DNA of 56,357 nt from positions 1-56,357 of IMG/VR virus record IMGVR_UViG_3300047509_000227. One strand, 5' to 3'. Source of the DNA: a virus. Positions 47,915 through 55,839 of this stretch are shown piece by piece. The notes under the pieces were generated by a model that saw only the letters and a list, made by a program, of their open reading frames with translations, was not told where the DNA came from and searched no databases. Each line of letters begins with the position of its first letter. Within the stretch, counting starts at the first letter, position 1. A program made the translations under genes and the position numbers.

Positions 47915-47969
47915 AAAGTCTCCGCAAAGGCAGCCCCCTCTTTAATGCCCCAAGCCGAAGAGGGGGCTG
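47891..47969 (+). terminator. two tandem hairpins
   Basis: GCGGAGAC/GTCTCCGC (47891-47898 and 47918-47925) and CAGCCCCCTCTT/AAGAGGGGGCTG (47931-47942 and 47958-47969) are perfect inverted repeats of 8 and 12 bp. No T-run follows. They lie at the end of the 47594 gene, and could be terminators or RNA-stability elements. Confidence 0.5.
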
Positions 47970-48004
47970 TCACCTTCCAACAGTCAACAACGAGGCACCA
48001 GCAG

Positions 48005-48187
48005 ATGGCCAACGACGCGACGAGAGGTGATCTTGTAAATGACTGTAGAGAGTCGTTCAAGGTCATTGCGGAGGAGATCGGGTTTGGTAACTTCACGCCG
48101 CAATGGCTTGAGAAGCTCAACTGGGACCAGCTGGATGGTCTGAGTTCTTTCTTGGATGCGGTCTGGAGTGAAGTGAGGCAGCCGTGA
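48005..48187 (+). CDS. small hypothetical protein
   Basis: A 60-residue acidic protein, ATG 48005 (47945 gives a longer version overlapping a hairpin). It contains NDCRESFKVIAEEIGFGNFT and LEKLNWDQLDGLSSFLDAV. Not recognised. Its stop overlaps the next GTG. Confidence 0.55.
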   Translation: MANDATRGDLVNDCRESFKVIAEEIGFGNFTPQWLEKLNWDQLDGLSSFLDAVWSEVRQP

Positions 48188-48384
48188 TTACAACAATCGT
48201 CCTTGGCTCTCGGAAGACGTGGCTTGCATTCGCTTACGATCATGGGATCAATCCTCTGGATCGTCGGTATGTGTGGACTGAAGATCGGAGCGAAGTGATA
48301 CAGGGTCTTGAAGTCGGGACTGTTATAATAGTCTCGCCAGTTGGCAGGGATTTGCTCATCGAGGCATTGGCGAGGATGCGATGA
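48184..48384 (+). CDS. small hypothetical protein
   Basis: A 66-residue protein from GTG 48184, alternating beta strands (TTIVLGSRKTWLAFAYD then VGTVIIVSPVGRDLL). No family. It is coupled by ATGA to the next gene. Confidence 0.55.
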   Translation: MITTIVLGSRKTWLAFAYDHGINPLDRRYVWTEDRSEVIQGLEVGTVIIVSPVGRDLLIEALARMR

Positions 48385-48539
48385 GACGCATCTGGTGCCT
48401 CCTGTTTGGCCATCAATGGGCCAGGGCAACGCTCGGCGCTCCGCATGACGCGCTCTGCGCGCGCTGCAAAGCCTTTCGATACAGTTGGCTCCCCGGCAAG
48501 ACCGGGCAACAAGAGTGGACGAGAGAAAAGGGAGGATAA
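48381..48539 (+). CDS. 52-residue Cys-containing protein
   Basis: ATG 48381, MRRIWCLLFGHQWARATLGA, then DALCARCKAFRYSWLPGK. A small protein with a C-x2-C and His, likely zinc-binding. Coupled by ATGA to the gene before. Confidence 0.55.
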   Translation: MRRIWCLLFGHQWARATLGAPHDALCARCKAFRYSWLPGKTGQQEWTREKGG

Positions 48540-48542
48540 GTG

Positions 48543-49748
48543 ATGCCGGGAGGACTTTTGGGAGTCGTGGGGGCGGCAGGGCCAGTTGGGTATAATCCTT
48601 TCGGGGGCTATATGGTATACAAGCCCGACTCGGACGAAGTGTTTCTCGTCGAACTCAGTGTCTCGGGAGGCGGGGCTGATGGGCTCAAGCGCTTCACAGT
48701 CGGAACGACCGGGACCGAGACGCAGCAGCAGCTTGAGTCTGCGATGGGCCTCGGAGATGTCTTGTCGAATACGATGTGCTACCATCCGAACACGAGCGAG
48801 CTGTTCGCGGATCTCGGAACCAGCAACTCTCGGCCAATCTCGAGGATAAATGGGACGACGCTTGTTCAGAGCGAAGTATATGGGATCTCGTCGGCGTCGT
48901 TGCTACCGAGTTCGATTGGTCCGCCCGTACAGATCGTGGCCTCAAGGCAATTCCTGCCGGTGTGGAACCTCAATCAGAGCCTTCTGTTCTCGGCCGCAAT
49001 CGTCCTCGCGGAAGTCTGCGCCGTCGATGTGACGGAGGGAGGGGTGATGAACCTCGTTTATGTCGCGAACGTGACGGAGGCCCATGCGAGGCTCGGCCCG
49101 GGAGTCAACGGCAATCAGTGTCTCTTCTACGCCATCGGCTATGGGACGTTTCCGTCGGGGGCGGCGCTCTCACTCTACGAGTATGATGCGTCGAGTGGCA
49201 TCTCGCGCCGAACAGTCAGGACAATCGTGCCCACAGATATTGATCCTCTCTGGACGACCTTTGGCGATTTTAATGGCCCAGGGTATGACTCGGCAGACGG
49301 AAGGGTGCTCTGTTTCTTTCAGACAAACGATGCGGTGCCCAATCAGCAGTATCTGGTCAAATTCGACCCCCTCGTTGGGGCAATAAAGTGGACGCTGCCG
49401 GTGAGTGCATACGCGGTGATGGATATGCAGCAGTCGTCGTTCCCGGGCCAACTCATTGGGCAGAACCTCATAACAGTGAACTTCATTGCGGTTGTCAATC
49501 TCCAAGATGGCACCGTAGTTGAGATTGAGTACAACCACGGCCTGGGGACGATGGAACAGCAGATATTTGCCCGCCAAGCCAATTTGGGGGTGCTCATTAC
49601 AGGAAGCTACGCGCAGGGAGCGGGGCCGGTGCCGGAGTATCTCGGGGCCTACTTGGCCGCCAACGCGAACGTCCTGCCAGTCCACCGACACGGCCGAGTC
49701 TGGCCAGGAACGCCCGAGGGACAACGATCTTACGTGGAGATTATCTGA
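48543..49748 (+). CDS. beta-propeller-like structural protein
   Basis: A 401-residue protein, ATG 48543 after GGAGG. It has repeated beta blocks (SDEVFLVELSVSGGGADGLK, DGRVLCFFQTNDAVPNQQYL, NFIAVVNLQDGTVVEIEYNH) like a propeller or virion protein. Its C-terminus (PVHRHGRVWPGTPEGQRSYV) is unlike the rest. It lies within an early-type operon, which is an odd place for a virion gene. Family unknown. Confidence 0.55.
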   Translation: MPGGLLGVVGAAGPVGYNPFGGYMVYKPDSDEVFLVELSVSGGGADGLKRFTVGTTGTETQQQLESAMGLGDVLSNTMCYHPNTSELFADLGTSNSRPISRINGTTLVQSEVYGISSASLLPSSIGPPVQIVASRQFLPVWNLNQSLLFSAAIVLAEVCAVDVTEGGVMNLVYVANVTEAHARLGPGVNGNQCLFYAIGYGTFPSGAALSLYEYDASSGISRRTVRTIVPTDIDPLWTTFGDFNGPGYDSADGRVLCFFQTNDAVPNQQYLVKFDPLVGAIKWTLPVSAYAVMDMQQSSFPGQLIGQNLITVNFIAVVNLQDGTVVEIEYNHGLGTMEQQIFARQANLGVLITGSYAQGAGPVPEYLGAYLAANANVLPVHRHGRVWPGTPEGQRSYVEII

Positions 49749-50029
49749 TGGCCCTGCCCCTGCGCGAGCTTGAGAAGCGGATGGAAGAGGCCGGGGCGCT
49801 TCTTGCCGAAGTAGATGCGCACAATAAAGCTGGATCAAGGCCGAGTGTTTGCGCTGCCGGATTTCCACTACGAAATACCGACGACGAAGGAAAGTGCAAA
49901 GAGTGTGGCGGCTCACCCGATACAGGATGCTACCGCGCGAATAGCATAGAGCGTGCCTTCTATCACAGAGCGCTCGCCCTCATCCGTGCGCTGATTTCCA
50001 CCCATCCCCACACGGCAGGAGAACGATGA
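49748..50029 (+). CDS. small Cys-rich protein, start of island
   Basis: A 93-residue protein that starts at the last base of the previous stop. CAAGFPLRNTDDEGKCKECG and SPDTGCYRANSIER give a C...CxxC...C cluster. Codon use shifts here (more CGC and GCG, fewer GAG and CTC) and continues to about 51.4 kb. Confidence 0.6.
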   Translation: MALPLRELEKRMEEAGALLAEVDAHNKAGSRPSVCAAGFPLRNTDDEGKCKECGGSPDTGCYRANSIERAFYHRALALIRALISTHPHTAGER

Positions 50030-50196
50030 TGGCCCGCGATCTTCAAAACTTCTCGCTACGAAATTTCACACAGCGCGAACTTGAATGGGAACAGTTCCGG
50101 TTAAACCAACTCTGGCCACGCGACTATGAGCGTGAGCAAGAAGTGGAAGATGAAATTGAGCGGCGCGGATACATTGGTTACGGAGTATCCCCATGA
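50026..50196 (+). CDS. small charged protein
   Basis: A 56-residue protein, ATG 50026, coupled by ATGA at both ends. It is very rich in Arg and Glu (RELEWEQFRLNQLWPRDYER). Typical of small phage early genes; no function seen. Confidence 0.5.
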   Translation: MMARDLQNFSLRNFTQRELEWEQFRLNQLWPRDYEREQEVEDEIERRGYIGYGVSP

Positions 50197-51191
50197 CCTC
50201 CCCGAACCCGAAGGCGGTAGAGGCTGCGGGCGAGATGCAGGCCGCTGGCGAGCGGGCCATGCTGGAATGTACGCGAGCAGGTTTCGGCCCCGACGTGACA
50301 GTTGGCAAAATCATCGAGGCTGTTAGACCTCTGATCGAAACATCGGTGCGTGGCGAAACGGTAAACGCGGAGGGCTTAAACCCCGTCCATCATGCAGGTT
50401 CGAATCCTGTCGCACCGCCCACCCCCCGCTCGCCCGGCGATGTGGGGGAGATACGCGAGCGGCATGAGCGGGATGAAAAAGCGCGCATAAACGGATGGGA
50501 AGGGTTCCACGACATGGATCGCGTGGCTGCCCGTCATACGGACCGCGCCACGCTCCTCGCCCACATCACCCGCCTCTCCGCGGCCCTCGCAGAGCGGGAC
50601 GCTGCAAAGCAAGAGTTGGTGAGCCTGTTTTGCAACGAGGAAATGGCGCTCGGAAACGAAGGTGATATCGCTGGCTGGCAAACCGAACACGCGGCCGTCG
50701 TTGCGATCCGTAGGCTACGCGCATCCCTCGCAGAAGCCGAGGCGACAAACGCGCTGCTGCGAAACGACTATGAGGTTGAGCAGCGCAAACGCCTCTTTCT
50801 GCAATGGAAGTTGGTCGAGATACGGGCGGAGGCAATTAAAGACCCGAAAGACCGCGCCGCTGAAATTGCGAAAGCAAAGGATGCGTTGAAAACGCTTGGC
50901 AATCCTGTTCTTGAGCGGGAGGTTGAGAATGCCGCCAAACGCGCTGTCGTCCAACACGAGATTATAGCGGGCTACCAATCCACCATTGCCACACTCACCG
51001 CACAGGTGGAGGGGATCAGGGAAGAGTGCGCGAAGATTGCAATGCGCTGGGCAGAAACGGTGGCGATAATCTTAGAAGGTAGCGACCGTGAAATGACCCC
51101 TGATGAACTGCGTGCCGCGAAGTTAGCTGGTTACGAGATAGCTGAGCAAATCCGCTCCGCCCGACAGCCCGAGACGGGAGGGAAGGAATGA
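50193..51191 (+). CDS. helical protein read through a tRNA-like gene
   Basis: A 332-residue reading frame. Residues 1-50 (KAVEAAGEMQAAGERAMLEC, then VGKIIEAVRPLIET) resemble one small phage family. Residues 51-76 are translated from a tRNA-like gene (GLNPVHHAGSNPVAPP). The rest has TLLAHITRLSAALAERDAAK, a long helical coiled-coil. The two ends look like parts of two different small-protein genes joined by the tRNA-like segment. It may be a single chimera. Confidence 0.5.
   Translation: MTSPNPKAVEAAGEMQAAGERAMLECTRAGFGPDVTVGKIIEAVRPLIETSVRGETVNAEGLNPVHHAGSNPVAPPTPRSPGDVGEIRERHERDEKARINGWEGFHDMDRVAARHTDRATLLAHITRLSAALAERDAAKQELVSLFCNEEMALGNEGDIAGWQTEHAAVVAIRRLRASLAEAEATNALLRNDYEVEQRKRLFLQWKLVEIRAEAIKDPKDRAAEIAKAKDALKTLGNPVLEREVENAAKRAVVQHEIIAGYQSTIATLTAQVEGIREECAKIAMRWAETVAIILEGSDREMTPDELRAAKLAGYEIAEQIRSARQPETGGKE
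50344..50418 (+). tRNA. tRNA-like gene, anticodon TAA
   Basis: Cloverleaf elements are: acceptor CGGTGCG/CGCACCG, 3-bp D stem GCG/CGC with a GG-containing loop, anticodon loop CTTAAAC (TAA), T stem GCAGG/CCTGT with loop TTCGAAT, and an encoded CCA (50419-50421). The anticodon stem has one mismatch (A-G) and a G-T pair. No long variable arm, which a Leu tRNA should have. It may be a degraded or atypical tRNA. It lies inside the frame at 50193-51191. Confidence 0.6.
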
Positions 51192-51413
51192 GATTGTTGC
51201 GCGATAGCGATGGCATTCTAAGCGATATTCGCTACATCCTGTTCTACGGCTGGGCATATCGGCCGTTGATGAAATTAGCGCATCGAATGGGATGGCACCA
51301 CATGAAGGTTTGCTACCCGGACGGCGATACGATGCTCCTGGTGCCAACGGTGTGGCGCACGCTGTGTCGTGCAATCGCTACCCCACACGAAAGCGCGCGG
51401 AGGGGCGGAATGA
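51188..51413 (+). pseudogene. frameshifted small zinc-ribbon protein
   Basis: ATG 51188 gives MRLLRDSDGILSDIRYILFY and LMKLAHRMGWHHMKVCYPDG, then DTM. A one-base shift at about 51331-51333 opens CSWCQRCGARCVV, a perfect-looking zinc ribbon, to a stop at 51411. Without the shift the frame runs on to 51490 with unlikely sequence (ending RGRSWDWKRNSATRWP). A sequencing error, recent mutation, or programmed frameshift could explain it. Confidence 0.5.
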
Positions 51414-51528
51414 GACTCGGTCGTTTGTCGATTCAGTATCGTGGCCGTTCGTGGGACTGGAAACGAAATTCGGCCACAAGGTGGCCGTAGCAACGCCCCC
51501 TCTGTGGGGCAAATCGAGGAGAGCAAAA

Positions 51529-51744
51529 ATGAAGGTGAGTGATTTGATCGAGGTCCTCAAGAAGTGCCCCCCAGCTAACGAGGTCAAAATCCTCGGAGAG
51601 GTCGAGGGAGTCGATCTGGACATCTGTCCCAGTGTAGTGGTGATGCACCCGAGTAAGGCCTATGTGGCGCTTCTCCCAGACTATGGCGATGTCGATGTCG
51701 ATAGTGGGGAGCAAGTTCTCTACGAGGGCGCCCCCGAGGGCTGA
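51529..51744 (+). CDS. small acidic protein
   Basis: A 71-residue protein, ATG 51529 after AGGAGAG. It has LIEVLKKCPPANEVKILGEV and a beta-rich end (DYGDVDVDSGEQVLYEGAPE). The pattern of a Leu-rich helix plus acidic beta parts is common in small phage proteins of unknown role. Confidence 0.6.
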   Translation: MKVSDLIEVLKKCPPANEVKILGEVEGVDLDICPSVVVMHPSKAYVALLPDYGDVDVDSGEQVLYEGAPEG

Positions 51745-51848
51745 AGAGGATTGGGCCAGTCAGGCAGCTCTGCGTCTGCCTTCGCACCCCAATAATTGCT
51801 CTGCCTGAAGGCTGGATAAAGCAGGGCGCTATTTCGAGGCACCAAGAG

Positions 51849-52199
51849 ATGGACACCGATATCGACATGAACTCCCCACACATACAACAGGCTAAGAGGC
51901 TCCTACAAGCCAGGCTCGAAGTTATTGAGACCGAGGTTTGTAAGCTTGCCCTGACGGACGATCTTGTGGGTGATAAGAAGCTCGCAGCAAAGTGGGGGAA
52001 AGAGTTTTACCTTCCTGCAGTGCAGGCCCTTGCAACCTGCGACGTGGATGAAATTCGAGCCGCACTCAGCCAAGCCATCAAAGCGGTGGCGATCTTGTCG
52101 GTCTGGCTACCAGCAGAGGCCGGAGTGGACGGACCAATTCTGCTAGCTATCGCGGACCATAGAGAGAAGTTTGGTAAACTCATCAAAGGGCAAAGCTGA
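51849..52199 (+). CDS. hypothetical protein
   Basis: A 116-residue protein, mostly helical (RLLQARLEVIETEVCKLALT, then AVQALATCDVDEIRAALSQA). Codon use is again like the rest of the genome. Its stop overlaps the HIRAN gene ATG. Not recognised. Confidence 0.6.
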   Translation: MDTDIDMNSPHIQQAKRLLQARLEVIETEVCKLALTDDLVGDKKLAAKWGKEFYLPAVQALATCDVDEIRAALSQAIKAVAILSVWLPAEAGVDGPILLAIADHREKFGKLIKGQS

Positions 52200-52648
52200 T
52201 GACGACGAATTATATGAGCCTCCTCGTCGGCGCACACTTCCGGCCTCCAGCCAAGGCCGTTATTGAGAGCCTCCCGGCGGGGGCAGAGCTGACGCTCGAG
52301 CCAGAGCCCGAGAATCAGTACGACGAGTACGCCATCAAGGTCCTCGTCAGGGCCGAGGCGGTTCCAGCCAGCCAACAGGACGACTTACGAGAGAAGTGTC
52401 TCTTGATGGGCGCGGACTGGGACGAACTTCTGCTCGCGACGGAGCCCCTCCATCTTGGGTATCTCATCTCGGCGACGAACAAGAAACTTGGGGCTTGGAC
52501 GCCGAACACAATCATCAGCGATGTGCTATCGCGTGGGCCGGACTGGACGGCGAGGCTCGGCTTCAGCGACAAGGGCGAGCCGATGGTGATCGTGAGTGTC
52601 GAGGATGAGGCCGAGCCCCCTGTTTCGGACGGGGAGGACAACTCGTGA
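52199..52648 (+). CDS. HIRAN-domain protein
   Basis: A 149-residue protein with a HIRAN-like core: LLVGAHFRPPAKAVIESLPA, GAELTLEPEPENQYDEYAIK, then HLGYLISATNKKL. HIRAN domains recognise DNA ends or damaged DNA, often joined to helicases. Here it is a stand-alone protein about 700 bases upstream of a UvrD-like helicase gene. The C-terminus is acidic. Confidence 0.75.
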   Translation: MTTNYMSLLVGAHFRPPAKAVIESLPAGAELTLEPEPENQYDEYAIKVLVRAEAVPASQQDDLREKCLLMGADWDELLLATEPLHLGYLISATNKKLGAWTPNTIISDVLSRGPDWTARLGFSDKGEPMVIVSVEDEAEPPVSDGEDNS

Positions 52649-52851
52649 CACCTGAGCAGTTTGCCTCTCTGCGGGAGGGCGATCGGATTAAGCATCCAAT
52701 GGCAGGGACGGAGTGGATGGTCGCGATGGTCCTCGATAGGGCCGAGGGCCGGACGCTTTCGCTCGTCGCGACCTCGACGATCTGTTTGAGTCATCTTGAC
52801 TCGAAAGATTGGCTGCTGATGCCAAGGCCAAGATGGAGACTTCGGGCATGA
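52645..52851 (+). CDS. small hypothetical protein
   Basis: A 68-residue protein from GTG 52645 (GTGA overlap). The part FASLREGDRIKHPMAGTEWM is SH3-like, and the C-terminus is basic (MPRPRWRLRA). Its end overlaps the next ATG. Confidence 0.55.
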   Translation: MTPEQFASLREGDRIKHPMAGTEWMVAMVLDRAEGRTLSLVATSTICLSHLDSKDWLLMPRPRWRLRA

Positions 52852-53345
52852 CCACCAAGGACGAACTGGGGATTAAGTCTGCGGAGTTGTTCTCCGAGAA
52901 ACGCCCGGGAGGGATACTCCGTCAGTTGTTTGTAACAGCGGCCCATGATATGACCTCAGGTGTGCCAGGGCGAAACTACGGTCAACACGGCACGGACTGG
53001 TGGTTTGTCGTGAGCAGAAATGGGGAGGCCGCTGTTGCTTTGCGCTGGATGTTCCCCTTCCGGCTCAGGCGGAATAGAAGAGATGATGAGAGCTCGTTTA
53101 CTGGACTTGGCGATCTCTCGTTTCACTCGCATATCAGGCTGAGCGAGTACGATAGCCCCTGTGATAAGTGCCAGTGGCTGAGTGAAAAGGAATGTTACTC
53201 GAGTTTGAGTTCGCTCGCAGCAGGGACAATCTTTGAACGGTTTGTCGCTGATCCAGCAGGACTTTGGGAAGCTCTTGAGGATCATCTCGTAAGTTTAGAG
53301 GTGCAGATTGCAATCGAGAAGGGCGAGGTGAGAAGTGGCGGTTGA
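52848..53345 (+). CDS. hypothetical protein
   Basis: A 165-residue protein, ATG 52848 in an ATGA overlap. It has DWWFVVSRNGEAAVALRWMF then RLSEYDSPCDKCQWLSEKEC, giving a CxxC...C pattern, and an acidic C-terminal helix. Not recognised. It overlaps the helicase start by eleven bases. Confidence 0.6.
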   Translation: MTTKDELGIKSAELFSEKRPGGILRQLFVTAAHDMTSGVPGRNYGQHGTDWWFVVSRNGEAAVALRWMFPFRLRRNRRDDESSFTGLGDLSFHSHIRLSEYDSPCDKCQWLSEKECYSSLSSLAAGTIFERFVADPAGLWEALEDHLVSLEVQIAIEKGEVRSGG

Positions 53346-54891
53346 TCCGACAGACGAGCAACTGGCGATCGCCGACGCTGCCAAGACGCGAAGTGAGTCG
53401 ATTCTTGTACCTGCATACGCAGGCTGCGCGAAGACGACTACCCTCACACTCGCGGCCCGCAACATAAAGGTCCCGGCCCTGGCACTGGCGTTTAATAAGC
53501 GCAACGCCGAGGATCTGAAGCCGCGCTTCGCGGGGAACTTCGTCGTTCGAACGCTCAATGGCCTCGGGCATCTGGCCTGGGCCAGGGGCAATCCCCGAGT
53601 CAACAAGTTCGAGATCGACGATAGGAAGCTCTCGAAACTCATCTCACTCGTCTGCAAAGACCGGCAGGTTGATCTTGCAGAGGAGCAGTGGGCAGCGCTT
53701 CGGGCGCTCGTACAGCGGGCCATGACCCAAGGGCTGGTTCCTGCGTCTACTGGCTTGCCAGGACTCGTAGCGGATGATGCGGATGGCTGGCTCGCCATCG
53801 GTGCCGATATTGGCCTCGATGACGACGACACGAGCTTCTTGTGGGAACTCGCCCGAGAGATTCTCGAAAAGGACATTGAGCTTGCAAGACAGGGTATTAT
53901 CTCGTTCGACGACCAAGTCTACTGTAGTGCAATGCTTGGGGGGCTCTTTCCGAAATATCCGGTTATTCTCACTGACGAGACGCAAGACTTCGCACCGCTG
54001 AACTTCGTGATGCTCCGAAAGGCGCTCCGGCCAGATGCTCGGCTGATGTCTGTGGGCGACGAAAAACAAAGCGTCTACGCCTTCCGTGGGGCGGATGGCG
54101 AGGCCATGACCACAGCGCAGACGCTGAGGGAGAACTGGGTCCATCTACCGCTGACGATGACCTTTCGGTGCCCGAAGTTGGTCGTGGGTCGCCAGCAGGC
54201 ACATGCCCCAGGCTTTCGGGCGTTTGAGGGCAATCGGCAGGGGCGCTTCGCACAGTGGTCGTTCTCGCCAGAAGACGTGGAGTTTGGTGCGGGGTGGACC
54301 TGGGCAGAGGTCGAGGCCCTCAGGCCGGTTGGTGGGTCGCTTGCGGTCCTTTGCAGGAATAACGGCCCGCTTATTGGGCTGGCCTTCCGACTCTTACGTC
54401 GGAATATCCCCTGTCATGTCCTTGGGCGGGACATCCTGAAGGGCGTCGTGGGCCTCATTCACAAGCTCTGCCCGGATGATAACGTCTCGTGCGAGACTCT
54501 CGTGGGGAGACTCACGGAGTGGACCGACACGCAGGTTGCTCTCGCGCTCGCCAACGATCAGTCGAACAAGGTCGAACAAATCTACGACAAGGCCGAGGCC
54601 ATTCGCTGTGCCATCGAGGGCGCCCAGGCAGCGACCGTCAAGCAACTCACTCAGGGGCTCGAGGCACTCTTCGCAAAGACTGAGGGGCGAGTCACGCTCG
54701 CCTCCATACACCGGGCGAAGGGCGCGGAGTGGGACCTCGTAGTGCACCTCGATTGGTGGCGCATCCCGAGCCGTTGGGCAACTACAGCTATCGCGAAGCG
54801 CCAAGAGTCTAATCTTCGCTACGTCTGCGAGACCCGGACGAGGGATGTGCTGGTGTTGGCCTCGCTCAATGAGATGAAAAAGGGAGACTAA
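53335..54891 (+). CDS. UvrD/Rep-like SF1 helicase
   Basis: A 518-residue superfamily 1 helicase, from GTG 53335. Motif I is PAYAGCAKTTTL (about 26-37), motif II VILTDETQD, motif III SVGDEKQSVYAFRGA, motif IV TMTFRCP, motif V SIHRAKGAEWDLV, and motif VI NLRYVCETRTRD. AGCAKT in place of AGTGKT is unusual. It should unwind DNA 3'-5', and fits replication or recombination with the Cas4-like nuclease. Confidence 0.9.
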   Translation: MAVDPTDEQLAIADAAKTRSESILVPAYAGCAKTTTLTLAARNIKVPALALAFNKRNAEDLKPRFAGNFVVRTLNGLGHLAWARGNPRVNKFEIDDRKLSKLISLVCKDRQVDLAEEQWAALRALVQRAMTQGLVPASTGLPGLVADDADGWLAIGADIGLDDDDTSFLWELAREILEKDIELARQGIISFDDQVYCSAMLGGLFPKYPVILTDETQDFAPLNFVMLRKALRPDARLMSVGDEKQSVYAFRGADGEAMTTAQTLRENWVHLPLTMTFRCPKLVVGRQQAHAPGFRAFEGNRQGRFAQWSFSPEDVEFGAGWTWAEVEALRPVGGSLAVLCRNNGPLIGLAFRLLRRNIPCHVLGRDILKGVVGLIHKLCPDDNVSCETLVGRLTEWTDTQVALALANDQSNKVEQIYDKAEAIRCAIEGAQAATVKQLTQGLEALFAKTEGRVTLASIHRAKGAEWDLVVHLDWWRIPSRWATTAIAKRQESNLRYVCETRTRDVLVLASLNEMKKGD

Positions 54892-54893
54892 AG

Positions 54894-55073
54894 ATGCCGC
54901 AGATGTCATCAATGGGTGAGGACGAACTCGAGAACTCTCGGGAGGAGTTTAAGAAATTCCTCGTGACGACTGGTGAGGCCGAGGCATATATGAAGATCTT
55001 CGAGACGGTTTTTATCTCAGGCTACATGGCGGGAGTTAAGCGTGGCCTGTCGTGGGCCAAGGAGCATCTCTGA
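54894..55073 (+). CDS. small helical protein
   Basis: A 59-residue protein, ATG 54894, just after GGGAGACTAAAG. It has LENSREEFKKFLVTTGEAEA and YMAGVKRGLSWAKEHL, two helices. The stop overlaps the next ATG (TGATG). Confidence 0.6.
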   Translation: MPQMSSMGEDELENSREEFKKFLVTTGEAEAYMKIFETVFISGYMAGVKRGLSWAKEHL

Positions 55074-55447
55074 TGCCGGTGCCCTTTAGGGACCCATCTC
55101 GTAGACTCATGGGCGAGAGACCCTGTTGGATGAAGTGCTTCGTCGTTCTGCCTGATGTCGTGGTCGAGATCGCGAACGAACCTCAGAGGTTCGTGGCCCG
55201 AGTCATGGCCCCGAGGGGGCCACAGAGTGCCCACTGGGTCGAGACCCCTGCCCTGAGCTTAACAGATGTGGCGAAGCTGTTGATCGACTGGCACGACGGG
55301 CCGGAAGAGGCGCTCTGGCGCTGGTGGAAAGAGATAGAGCCGAACTCTGCGGTCTGGAGCGAGGGACGACGGGAGGGTCGGCAGGTCGTGACGAAGGTGC
55401 TGGTTGCGGCGGGGGATGTGGATGTGGAAGACCTTGATGGGCTCTGA
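55073..55447 (+). CDS. hypothetical protein
   Basis: A 124-residue protein, ATG 55073. It has CWMKCFVVLPDVVVEIANEP and LTDVAKLLIDWHDGPEEALW, with an acidic C-terminus (AAGDVDVEDLDGL) that vaguely recalls the LGL tails. No family. Confidence 0.6.
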   Translation: MPVPFRDPSRRLMGERPCWMKCFVVLPDVVVEIANEPQRFVARVMAPRGPQSAHWVETPALSLTDVAKLLIDWHDGPEEALWRWWKEIEPNSAVWSEGRREGRQVVTKVLVAAGDVDVEDLDGL

Positions 55448-55839
55448 TGCTTCGCACAACTGACCTCGTCGAACGTCTCAATTCGATGCTCGCGCTTGTC
55501 GAGATTGGAGATCCCATCAAGTGGGCCTTCGATCCAAAGATAGAATTTATTTGTGAGGACAGATTTGAGTCTCCTCAATTTGGCCGTCCAGCTTTGAGGA
55601 TTAAGTGTCTTTCGAAAAATGCTCGGCCAGAGAAGGATGGGAAGGAATTTGTAAACATCACAGTTGACGATGCTCTTACAAAAGAAGAAGTAGAGTGGTT
55701 TATCGAAAGACCAAATGAAGTAGCGAGGCTCGTGTTTCGGCAGTTGATGAGGGTGCTAGAGCATGAGTTGAAGGAGAGTTTCTTTGTGAACGGCCAATAC
55801 CTGTACGATCCACATCCAGAAATAAAGAGACAGAAATGA
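55447..55839 (+). CDS. hypothetical protein
   Basis: A 130-residue protein. It is clearly AT-richer than its neighbours in the second half, with FVNITVDDALTKEEVEWFIE and RVLEHELKESFFVNGQYLYD. No motif. The stop overlaps the next ATG. Confidence 0.6.
   Translation: MLRTTDLVERLNSMLALVEIGDPIKWAFDPKIEFICEDRFESPQFGRPALRIKCLSKNARPEKDGKEFVNITVDDALTKEEVEWFIERPNEVARLVFRQLMRVLEHELKESFFVNGQYLYDPHPEIKRQK

Noticed and set aside
50344-50418. Standard Leu tRNA
   Set aside because: The anticodon reads Leu but the long variable arm is missing, so only a tRNA-like call is made.
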